Assembly (NCBI RefSeq): GCF_000350225.1
Contig: NW_005179250.1
Coordinates: forward strand, 327,811-391,810
Reading direction: 5' to 3'
From: Chondrus crispus
Taxonomy: Eukaryota > Rhodophyta > Florideophyceae > Gigartinales > Gigartinaceae
Length of the DNA: 64,000 bases
Under the pieces are notes generated by a model that was not told the origin of the DNA, made no database searches, and saw nothing but the letters and a program-made list of their open reading frames with translations. Below are positions 1 to 9,247 of the stretch, piece after piece; within the stretch, counting starts at the first letter, position 1; each line of letters begins with the position of its first letter. The translations under genes and the position numbers were made by a program.

Positions 1-549
1 TCACCGGCCTCCAATCATGTTTACACACCTGGAGATTTCGTGTATGCATATCGAGAACGATGAAGACACTATACGGGTCCCCACCTCATTTCATCCGTAG
101 ACGGAAAATGCGTACGAATTCACACAGGTGAGCGCACAGGCCCCCGACCTTTCAATATCGCGCAATTGCGCCAAGCACTGATTGCCCGGCACCCCACATA
201 CGACGAACAACTCTCATCCATGGATAGCCCAGCCCTCATTATATTTCATACCGAAACGATAAGACCCGAAGACCCGCGTTCGGAACAATTCAGTGACGCA
301 AAACGGAAAGAAATTCTCGGTCTCATCGAGAAGGGCACCTTCAGGATCGTCCGCAAGGAAGAGGCCGGGCAAGATCCTAATGTTGTACCCTCTCGCTATT
401 TCTTGACCATCAAGCACAGTGGGGATGAAAAGCCAGTATATAAAGCCCGATTGGTTCTGGAAGGGCACAGGGACAAAGTCAAACTCTCGATGGCGCACAA
501 TACGTAAGACCTGAAGGCTTCTTCTATGAGTTTGGTCTTTGCCCTGGCG
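1..549 (+). pseudogene. Ty1/copia pol, 5' half: integrase tail and start of reverse transcriptase
   Basis: The longest open part (166-507) ends in the conserved start of a copia-type reverse transcriptase, with a KARLVLEGH motif near the C-terminus matching the usual KARLVAQGH block. Upstream, 1-165 reads in part as the connector after a copia integrase, with stops. A TAA follows the KARLV block, then the frame stays open to the insertion point at 550. The rest of the reverse transcriptase resumes at 12425, beyond an 11.9-kb Ty3/gypsy insertion. The stops and the insertion make this copy dead. The family assignment is firm for the reverse transcriptase part and weaker for the first 165 bases. 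Confidence 0.75.
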
Positions 550-554
550 ACCAT
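550..554. repeat. Target-site duplication ACCAT, left copy
   Basis: The bases ACCAT lie directly before the left LTR (starts TGTGGT at 555) and again directly after the right LTR (12420-12424). A 5-bp duplication is typical of Ty3/gypsy integrase and fixes the outer limits of the element. Confidence 0.9.
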
Positions 555-1148
555 TGTGGTATAACTACCTTCGTCCCGACCACTCGGAAACGAGAGGGGT
601 TAGAGGTAAGGGAGCGCGCGCCGCTGGGTAACACACGCGCGAACGCAAACCGTACGGAAGGACTCGAAAAGAGGGAAGGCTCACGTGGCCGGTGACGCGC
701 AGCCGGTCGGTGGTGTTAGATCCGGACGGGCGGTCACGGGTTAGAAGCCTTAGACTAAAAGGGAAACTGGAACGGGATAGCAATTAGCCGTAAAGGGAAG
801 GGAGGCGAGTCTGCCCCCGTTTACTGGAACGGGGCAGGTGCCCCCGGTCTTAGCCCCTAAGTGGGACGCCAGGACACCTGTCCCGCTACAGTAGCTGTTA
901 CTTACTGTATACCAGCTACTGTGCTAAATTGGCTAATTTGTGCCATTAACTACTAATTGCTAATTACTTATCGGACGGGTCGCACACGTCTGCCCGGGGC
1001 CACGACCGGCGTCGATGGTTATGCCACGTGTACGCCGTGGAGGTACTACTGCGCTTTCAGAGGGCGCGTGCACGATTGCTACAGTAATAACCGCCCGTCC
1101 AGGCGGTGCTCATCTCCCATCGGGGTCGTGGTGTGGAATCGTACCACA
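555..1148 (-). repeat. LTR of element 1 (3' LTR in element sense)
   Basis: This is a 594-bp copy matching 11825-12419. Its ends are the short inverted repeat TGTGGTA / TACCACA. It contains the TACAGTA/TACTGTA motifs (about 886-912) also seen in the other LTRs here. It is one G shorter than its partner near the right end and has about 20 substitutions. Confidence 0.93.
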
Positions 1149-1165
1149 GACCCCCTTCTTTACTT
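1149..1165 (-). other. Polypurine tract of element 1
   Basis: On the minus strand a purine-rich stretch (AAAGAAGGGGG then TC) lies directly before the 3' LTR. This is where plus-strand DNA synthesis would be primed and it confirms that the element reads on the minus strand. Confidence 0.75.
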
Positions 1166-1533
1166 CGCGACACGTCCCCGTCGCGGCTGGGGGTTGACGT
1201 GACCGGCTTGCAGGGTGTCCCATCCGTACGGAGAAGCTCGCGCCGACCACAGGGGCGCGGGCGGACTACGGCCAACTCCATAGGGGAGCCTATGGAGTTT
1301 TTGGTATTTAACCGCGTCGGATCCCTTGGCGCTGCAATGGGTCCCCTCACGCTGTCCTGTTCTTCCACATCACCCCACACCCCACACCCCATTACCTCCA
1401 TTTCCACATCTCGCCTCATCCCCCTGTCCTCTCCCTGCATGGACAACCAATCATCCTAGCGGGGTCGCCCCCTCGGGCTCAGCTCCCTGCGGCGCCAGCC
1501 GCGCCGGTACCGACCTTTCACCCGGCGCTGGCG
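1166..1533. other. Element 1 tail, no gene seen
   Basis: GC-rich sequence between the polypurine tract and the antisense ORF. It may contain the leader or promoter for that ORF. No conserved reading frame is visible. Confidence 0.4.
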
Positions 1534-3755
1534 GTGGGCCCCGTGGGCCGACCCGCGACGAGCATCGCAGCGCCCCGGGTGCGGGCTTCGGGCGCGGGGG
1601 TTCTTCCCTCGCGCGGCCCTACCGCTGTCCAAGGTCCCCTGCCGCGCCCTCTGCGCTCAGCCCCGGCTCCCCAAGTCGGCGAGACGACCGTACTGAGACG
1701 GTCCCCCGATTGGGTTGTAGCCGCGGGGCAGGCGGCGGCCGGAGCGGATTACCATCCGGCACCGCCGGACCCGTACGCGACCACGCCCCCGGCGAGCGAG
1801 GCTCCGCCGTCCGGCTGGCTCCGGACGGGTGTTCGTGCCGTTCGGGGTTTACTGCCCGGGGCCGAGTTAGACCACGGGATTCCCCGGGGTGGTCGCAATC
1901 CCTCACAGGCGCAGCCGCCGATGTCCGTCGAGGCTTACATCGGGACGGCCTTCCCCGATGCCGCTCGGTTTGGGGCCATCCCCAGGCGGCGGGGTATCCG
2001 CACGGCCTCCCCTCGCGGACGAGTCCACCGAGACAACCGCCCGGCCGCTTGGAGGACCCGCTGGGTCCACGTGCCCCACTGCGTGATGGCGGATTCCCGC
2101 TCGGATCTCCTGTACATCCGCTGTGCGGGTGAGGACCAGTACCATTCGCGGTTGTTCGACCTCTTCGAGAGGTTCGGCGAGGACGTGGATCCTAAGCCCC
2201 ACGTGCAGTTGGTGGCATTCCCCCGCCCGTTCGACCGGTGGTACAGCGTGGCCAACCGTGTGCGGTGGGGCGAGAATTCCGCCAAGGAGAGCCGGCTGCG
2301 GTGTCGCCGCGCCGATGCCTACTTCCACATGTGGCACACGACGGAATTCTTCGCCGTGCCCACGGGGGCCAGGGGCAGCTATACCCAGCCTTACCGAACG
2401 GTTGGAGCAATCTGGAAGCTCCACAGTACCTCTGCGTACCCACGCCCAGCGTGCTGGCGTTTGCCGCAGCGCGGTGGATGCCGGACGGTTCCTTTGGGCG
2501 AGAGGCGACGCCCTGGATGCGTCGACTGATCGACGCCATCTTGCTCTCGGAGTGGGCCGTCCTGGCGTTGCTGTGTTTCCTACACGCCGCACAGGACAGC
2601 CTCCCGTTCTTCACAAAGTGTCCGGACCCTCGCCTAGCGAGCCGGACCGGGAACGAACACGGCGAGCGAGGCTCTCTCTTCCGGTTATTGGCGGGGCTTC
2701 TGCACCTCATCCGATCGGTCGGGGTGGCCGCCATCCTCGAGGGGACGTCATTCGACCCGGTTGGCGCGGAGGCCATCCTCGATTTTTCCGAACGGTTGGA
2801 CTGGTCCCTCCGGGAGCGCGGCGACTTCGTGTGGTACAGTTGGGCCCGCGGCTGCTCCCTGCCGATGCCGCATTGGGATGGTACGTCGGCGGAGGCCGAC
2901 AGCTGGTACGACCTCCTGCCCGACGACGGGTCGCCGTCGTACGGTGCGGTCATCGCCTTCGGTGACGGGTGGGGCGCCGCGGTTGCTTCCGCCGGAACCC
3001 CCGCCGAACCGTCCGTCGGGTCTCCGCCCGTGTGAACCGCGTCGGTCGTACTAATGCCGGGGGACACCGCCCTCGGAGAGGGCCTTCCAGTCGGTCCCTC
3101 GCCGCCTCCTACGGTGGGCGACGCGATCACTGCCGATTCTCCGCCTGTGACCACGAAAGCGCCGGCCACGGAAACGCCGGTCATGGAAGTGCCGGTAACG
3201 GACCCCGCTCCGGTGGGGGCCCCTCCGGAGGTTCCTACTGTCGAGCTTGCCGGGGACAACCTCCCTGCGGTGACTACCGGATCGGTGCCGGGCCCCGCCG
3301 TCTTCCCCGTCAGCGAGATGACCGCGACGGGGACACAGACCCCCTCGGTGGCGGCCGGTGGGGCCCCGAGTGAGGCGCCAGCAAACGAAGCCCCCGTCTT
3401 GGTCCCGGACGCGCAGGCCGCCCTGCGCGCTCTGCAGACGGAGTGCGGCTACGCGGGGGTCCCTGCACCGACCACCCTTGCGGCGGCTTTGGAGTCCGCG
3501 CGCGCCTGGCTGGTCGAGGCGACTCAGCTCAGGGCGCGGGTGGCCGGCCTGCAGTTCGCCATCCGCCAACGCGACACTGGCGAGGATCTCCTGCGCAGTG
3601 AGACGATGGCGCGGATCCGTTCGGCACAGGACCACCTCGCCGTCTTGAGTGAGCAGGTTTCCGCGAAGAGGCCGTACGGTACCGTCGACGCTGATCCCGC
3701 CAGCGCGGCGGCGCAGGGGGCGGAGCCCTCTGCCAAACGTCAACGCCGCGAGTGA
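1534..3755 (+). pseudogene. Antisense ORF of element 1 (aORF family), frameshifted
   Basis: This reads opposite to gag-pol, between the end of pol and the 3' LTR. Frame 1 is open over 1534-2529 and frame 3 over 2238-3035; frame 3 continues after a TGA at 3033 to 3753. Similarity to the antisense ORFs at 51187-52767 and 38749-40440 crosses from frame 1 to frame 3 near 2390. In frame 3 the shared motifs LLSEW, RLDW and GDFVWY come in the same order as in the relatives. The part after 3054 is rich in Pro, Ala and Thr, then forms a charged helical tail ending in a basic KRQRRE. I recognise no domain. The shifts and the stop make this copy defective. Whether the 3054-3755 part belongs to the same protein is uncertain. 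Confidence 0.6.
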
Positions 3756-3908
3756 TGCCAGCGGGGGAGGCCGTGAGAGTAGCGAACCGCCTCCGGGGAC
3801 CAGGTCCCGTCCATTCCAGTAAATTGCGCGAGGGATGCCAGCGGGGGAGGCGGCGAGAGTAGCGAACCGCCCCCGGGGACCAGGTCCCGTCCATTCCAGT
3901 AAATTGCC
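3751..3908. repeat. Two tandem 80-bp units after the antisense ORF
   Basis: A unit starting with GATGCCAGCGGGGGAGG is repeated with an 80-base offset (AGTGATGCCA at 3751, AGGGATGCCA at 3831) with few differences. It starts at the antisense ORF stop, a placement also seen in element 2. Confidence 0.85.
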
Positions 3909-4494
3909 CCCTTCTTGTCCTTTCTCTTCCTCCTCTTCACTGCCCTTCCCGCTCGGTACTGTAGTCCCTCCGCGCCGGTCGGGTCCGGCGCGGGGCAGGG
4001 GTCGTGTGAAGCATTGCTCGCGCACCCGCGGCGGGGGCTTGCCGCCCAGCGGGGGCTCCGGCGCCTCCTCGCCCGTGACACCCCCAGCCGTGGCTCCGCC
4101 GCTCCGGTAGGCGAGGGCTCGGGCGCCACTACAGCGCCACTTCCCCCACCTGTTCGCCGGTTGTCCTCGTGGCGGCCGGGTTACCCTCTGGCTCATGCCG
4201 GCGAGACTCCGCGCGGTGAGTGTCCCAAGTGTTCGCGGGGCGGGTCCCCCAGTTACCCCCGCGACACTGGAGGACACCCGTCCGGTAGGTAATTTTGGCC
4301 GGATTTTACCGCCCCGCGACGGGTGGCCTTGTCAGCGCGTTGACGAGCTCCGATTGGGCACTTCCCGAGGATCGGAGACGTCTTGAACCGCCTCCGTGGT
4401 CCAGCGGCCACACGTGGCGGGCGGTGTATGCCGCTCGCGCAACACGTGGTCCACAGTGCCCTGGAGCCCCGGCGAGGTCGTCCCCATACGGTAT
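3909..4494. other. Spacer between antisense ORF and pol end, no gene seen
   Basis: GC-rich sequence with only short overlapping frames on both strands. No motif supports a gene. Confidence 0.4.
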
Positions 4495-6624
4495 TTACGC
4501 GCTGGGTTCCGTCCCTCGGCAGCGGGTAGGCACCGGGGTGCCGAGCCGTTTGGCCACCGCCGCGTCGGGTCGTCCTGTCGGCGGGTCATCTTCCTCCGAG
4601 CCGGTCCCTCCGGTATGCCTCGAGCGGCGGCACGCAGGGGATCCGCGTGCGGCATAAACGGGTAGTGGCCGCCTGGATGAGACCCTCGGCGGAGTCGCCC
4701 CCATCCGCGCCGGGTATACCGGTGCGGGGTGTGGGGTGGCGCGCGCGGGATTCCGCGTGCGTGGGTGGCGACCCCGCCTCCTCCTCCGCCGGGTCTTCCG
4801 GCGCGGGGCTTGCAGTGACGCGCACGGGGTTCCGCGTGCGTCAGTGTCGACTTTGCCCCCTCCTGCGCTCGGTCTTCCGGCGCGGGGTTTAGCGACCTCG
4901 CCCCCTCCTGCGCCGGGTCTTCCGGCGCGGGGTTTGGCGGTGACGCGCGCGGGGTTCCGCGTGCGTCTGTGGCGGCTAATCGCCGCCCGGGGGAGGCCCG
5001 TTGCGGGATCTTCCCGCCCCGCGCTGGGTCGCCCAGTGCGGTGTAAGCGGTGGCGTGCGGCCGCCCGCGTGCGCCAGAAGCGGTCTATGAAGGCCTGGGG
5101 GAGTCCCTCCGCGGGTTCCCAGGCATCGTCTCCTGGGGTGTAGCTATACCAGCGGACCTTGTACTGGGTCCCTGTGCGTTTCTCCGGGTGATCGACCAGA
5201 TGGTCGATCACATACTTCGCGGCGGGTTCGGGTTCTCCGTCCGCCGCGGGCTGGGTCTGGGCGGCCGCAGTGACATCGCGGGGTCCCCGCGGCATCCGGG
5301 TTATCCGATCGATGCTCACGCGGTTTGAGACCCCGTCTTGATCGACGACCACTGTGGTCTCCGTAGCGGATCGGACCCGAAACGGGACTTTCGTTTTCGG
5401 TAAAAGCTTGACGGAGGGTCGCCTGTCATTACTTGGCAGGTCTCCCCGTTCGGTACTCGTCAATGGCCGAGGTGGGCGGTCGACATAGACCAGGTCTCCC
5501 ACCTCGATGACCGGACGGAAACGCACCTTCTTATCGAATTTGGCCTTGTATCGCCTTTGCGCCGCGGTTAGTTTCACCCGCGCGCGCTCAAGGGCGTCGC
5601 GGAGTTTACGCTGCGTCGCGCGCTTGTACTGTACCGGGGTCCTCGGATCTTCCGTGTTGGAGACGGCATCCTGCGGTACAGTACCAGGCAGTGCCAAACC
5701 GGACTGTGGTCGCGTCAGCACCAGGTCGAACGGGGTTGTCTCCGTCGACCGGTGGACCTGCGTGTTATACGCGAAGGTCAGGGGCTGGATGTATTCGTCC
5801 CAGTCCCTCTGATGGTCCGCGACATAGTGTCGGAGGCGCTGTACCAGAGTACGGTTGAACCGCTCGGTTTGCCCATTCGTCTGGGGGTGATAGGCGGTAG
5901 TCAGGTAATGCCTCACCCCCAGGAGGGCACACACCCCGTCGAAGAACTTGGCGGCAAACTGCGGTCCGTTATCGGTTAGCACGTAACGTGGTGCGCCGTA
6001 TACGTAGACCCAGTTGTCCAAGAAGGCGTTAGCCACGACCGACGCGGTGGTGGTCCGTAACGGGATACTGCGCGTCAGTTTAGTGAACCGGTCGGTCATG
6101 ACGAGCACGTGGCGATTGCCGTGCGCCGTCTTCGGTAAGGGGCCGAGCAGGTCCATTGCGACGAAATCCAGTGGACCTGCCGCTGGGAAGAGCTTGAGAT
6201 CCTTCTGGTGCTTCACCAAGGTTCCCCGGGTGGAAGCGCATGACGCGCAATTCCGTACGGTACTGAAGGCGTCGTTGGCCATATGAGGCCAATAATATTC
6301 CCGCCGGAGAGTATAGTACATTCTCGTACCGCCCGGGTGTCCCGCCAGGCGGGTATGATGGGCGAGGTACAATATCTTCGCCCTGAGCCGTTTCGGTACG
6401 ACCCGCTGCAGGGTCTCGTCCAGGGGGGACTTGCGGACGACGAACCCGTATCGGTCGACGTCGTAGCGCGAGTCCGGATTCCCCACGGTCTCGGCTGCCG
6501 CCCTACACAAGGGGTCCTTGGCCTCTTCCCGAAGTAACTCTTCCACCGTTACGGATGAGACGTCGCGTTCTTCGGGTGTAACCGCGAACGCGTGCTCAGC
6601 CCTCCCCGGGTCCACGGGGGTCTC
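4495..6624 (-). pseudogene. Element 1 integrase with chromodomain
   Basis: About 706 codons downstream of the TAG at 6625-6627, in the same frame as the reverse transcriptase ORF. An HHCC zinc-binding region (HTRLAGHPGG, then CASC) comes first. The integrase core follows with Asp in MDLLGP, Asp in LTDNGPQF and Glu in QTERFNR. A C-terminal chromodomain (KVRWYSY, then WEPAE) comes before an unusual tail of about 190 residues rich in Arg, Pro, Gly and Ala with repeated AKPRAGRP blocks. Chromodomain integrases are thought to direct insertion to particular chromatin. The catalytic residues are intact; the upstream stops prevent a full polyprotein. Confidence 0.88.
4730..4975. repeat. Imperfect GC-rich tandem repeats in the pol C-terminal tail
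   Basis: Related blocks with the core GGTCTTCCGGCGCGGGG recur at about 4790, 4870 and 4915, joined by a GCGCGCGGGGTTCCGCGTGCG-like block. On the minus strand they encode the repeated AKPRAGRP and AGGG segments after the chromodomain. Confidence 0.65.
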
Positions 6625-7917
6625 CTAGTGTACGGTACGTTGGCGGGGGTTGTGGTCCTCTCGCCATTGTACCGCGAAACAGGGGACCTCGTCGTCAACC
6701 GGTTCGGAGGTCGCGCCGTCCACTCGGAGGCGTGATACACCATCCGCGAGTTGGTGCTTAATACCCGGTCGGTACTGTACGTCGTAGTCGTACTCGGCTA
6801 GGCGGAGGCGCCAGCACGCTAGCCGGCCGGAGCTATCCGCCAGGTTGAGGACCCATCGGAGGGCCTCATGATCCGTACGGAGGTCAAACGCGTTCCCATA
6901 TAGATATGGTCGAAGCGTGAGGATGCTCCACACGACAGCAAGGCATTCCTTCTCGGTAGTGGTGTAGTTCTTCTTCGCGTCCGTGAGGGCGCGGCCCCAA
7001 TAACCGATCGGTAGGCGGTCGCCGTCCGGCTGCTGCTGTAGCAGGGCGCAGCCGACCTGGTACGCGCACGCGTCTGCATCCAGGGTGTACTTCTTTCCGT
7101 ACCGGGGTAAGGCCAACATCTGTGGGGACACGAGGCGCTTCTTCAGTTCCAGGAACGCCTCGTATTCCTCATCGGTCAGGACTTCGAACTCGAAGGGTTG
7201 GTTCTTGCCCGTCTTCCGGTTTAACGGAGCGGCTATCTTCGCGAAGCCCTTCACGAACCGGCGGTAAACATTACACATTCCTAAGAATGACCGCAATTCC
7301 GTTTGGTTCTGGGGAGGTCGAGCGCACTCGATAGCGATCACGTTGCGGCGCTCGACCTCCAACCTGCCTGGTCGAATCACGTGTCCCAGGTAGGTGACCG
7401 AGGTGTCGAAGAAGGCGCACTTCGACAGCTTCAGCGACACGCCCGCGTCCCACAGTAGGCGTAGAACCTCGCGGACGTGCGTGAAGTGTTCCGTTACGGT
7501 CTTGGAGTAGATGATAACATCATCCAAGTAGACCAGTGCGGTTTCCCATTTTACCCGCGACAGTATGATGTCGACGGCCCGCTGACAGGTAGCGGGGGCG
7601 TTCTTCAAACCGAACGGCATGCGGAGGAATCGGTACAACCCGCAGTGCGACGCGAACGTCGTCTTGTCGTGATCCTTCTCGGCGATTTCTACTTGCCAAT
7701 ACCCGCTGTTGCAATCCAGCGTGGTAAAGACAGTAGCGTCGCCGAGGGAATCGATGCACTCGTCCATCCTCGGCAACGGATAGGAATCCCGAACGGTGAC
7801 TGCGTTGAGCCTTCTGTAATCAACACAGAACCGCATGGTACCATCCTTTTTAGGAACGAATACCACGGGACTTGCCCATTCGGCCGTGGCGGGTTCGATT
7901 ACCCCTGCCCGGAGCAT
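6625..7917 (-). pseudogene. Element 1 reverse transcriptase and RNase H
   Basis: 430 codons starting at MLRAGVIEP. The reverse transcriptase carries the WASPVVFVPKKDG block, the FGLKNAPATCQR block and the active-site YLDD (VYLDDVIIYS). RNase H follows with LDADACAYQ, the Glu in TEKECLAV and TDHEALRW. It ends at a TAG (6625-6627) directly in frame with the integrase ORF, which looks like a nonsense mutation inside pol. Upstream, the junction to the protease is lost through a stop at 7992 and a 14-bp duplication. Confidence 0.9.
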
Positions 7918-7946
7918 GCGGTCGATCTCCGTTTTCTTTTTTTCCC

Positions 7947-7974
7947 GTGCGGTTGGTCCAGTGCGGTTGGTCCA
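7947..7974. repeat. 14-bp tandem duplication that breaks pol
   Basis: GTGCGGTTGGTCCA occurs twice in a row (7947-7960 and 7961-7974). Taking one copy away brings the protease and reverse transcriptase frames into register across the conserved APYR region, so the duplication is the likely cause of the frame break. Confidence 0.85.
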
Positions 7975-7991
7975 GCGCGGTAAGGCGCCTG

Positions 7992-9227
7992 CTAAATCGG
8001 GCGAGCACCGGGCTTGAGCTCAATCCGGTGCTTCGTGGCCCCGATTTTTCCCAGCCGGCCGGTCCACATGTCCTTGAATTCGGACAGTACCTCGAGGATC
8101 TCCGAGCGTACCTCGTCGTCCTCGGAACCGATGTGGACATCCTCCTGCCAGGCGTTGGGGTCCTCCTCAGGGGCGGCAGTGTCTTCGGGTTTATCCGTTC
8201 CAACCGCCTCGAGGTGCGCCTTGGGCGGCGTGGCTTGTTCAGCCCCGCCCTTGTCCGTACGGTTATTGGCGGCTTCTTCCGCGCCATCCTTTGCGGTTGA
8301 GAGGTTGGAATTAAATATCCCTCCCCCTTCCTTAGCTTCGGCCGCTTCCGCGGCCGAGTCACCAAGGGTCAGGATGTGAGTGGGTGACGGAAGAGCCAGT
8401 CCGATTACGGTATGCTTCGGGATGTGAACCGAGCGGTGCCCAACATTGCTGAGCATTACCGAGAACGGGTTTTCGGGGACAACATCCATGACCCTCTGTG
8501 CCATGAGGGTCAAATTCTTGTGCGCGGTTTTTGGGGAGTTCTGTAAAAAACATAGCCCCTCCACCGGCGTGGCGACCCTCACCATGGCCTGCGTCATCGG
8601 GGGAATTGTCACCCCTCTGACGAGGCGGATCTTCCGTGACGGTGTGTTGGCGGGGAACGCCACCTGCTTCCGTTCGAGTTTATCCGACGGCGGTAGTTGT
8701 TGTGCGGTGTTCCTCGAGGCCATCTTGCGGTCGTGCCTCGAGGGGGTTGCTCCGACCAACGCCACGGGTGGCGCGTCGTGGAACACGACCTTCCGTTGCG
8801 GTGGGAGGATCGCCTTGACGTGGCGATCCAGGAAAGTCGTACCGAGGATACAGTCCACGGCGAGGTTCGTGACTACCAGGAACAGGACGCGCGCCACAAA
8901 CTCACCGATTCGGACGAGCAAGGGGATTTACCCTAGTGCCTTCATCGCGCGGTTTGACACGTCGATGAGCGCTGGGCTCCGAACCAGTTTTATCGATGGT
9001 CGCCACGACTCGGCGACACACCGTAAATGGATGAGGTTCGGGCCGGCTCCTGAGTCAAGCACTGGCGTGATGGCGACCATCAACGCCTGCTTCTGACCAA
9101 CCGTCGCGGAGATCTTGTAATTCTGCTTCTTGAAGAAGCAGATGGCCTGGACTTCCGTTCGGTTACCCGGCTGTGCTTCCACTGGCGCAGCCGGATCGGG
9201 GGTGTCTAAGCTTCTGAGGCTGGGCAC
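7992..9227 (-). pseudogene. Element 1 protease and protease-RT connector
   Basis: An aspartic protease motif LDSGAGPN lies in the 9227-8928 part. The matching ILG motif (DCILGTTFLDRH) follows in the 8921-7992 part. Both parts are in the same frame and are separated by a single TAA at 8928-8930. The connector ends with the conserved HRIELKPGARPI block that normally runs into the reverse transcriptase, here followed by a TAG at 7992-7994. The frame is offset by -1 from gag, so a -1 shift was probably used ancestrally. I see no canonical slippery heptamer in the overlap. Confidence 0.8.
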
Positions 9228-9247
9228 GGGGAGAGACGTCGTCGCCT

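Noticed and set aside
2192..3259. 355-codon minus-strand ORF opposite the antisense ORF
   Set aside because: Composition-driven open frame without motifs; the plus-strand frames hold the conserved blocks.
3051..4277. 408-codon minus-strand ORF in the tail of element 1
   Set aside because: Low-complexity Arg/Gly/Pro protein in GC-rich DNA opposite the antisense ORF; no motif and no counterpart in element 2.
7880..7900. tRNA T-loop-like GGTTCGATTACC
   Set aside because: It lies inside reverse transcriptase coding sequence and no cloverleaf can be drawn around it.
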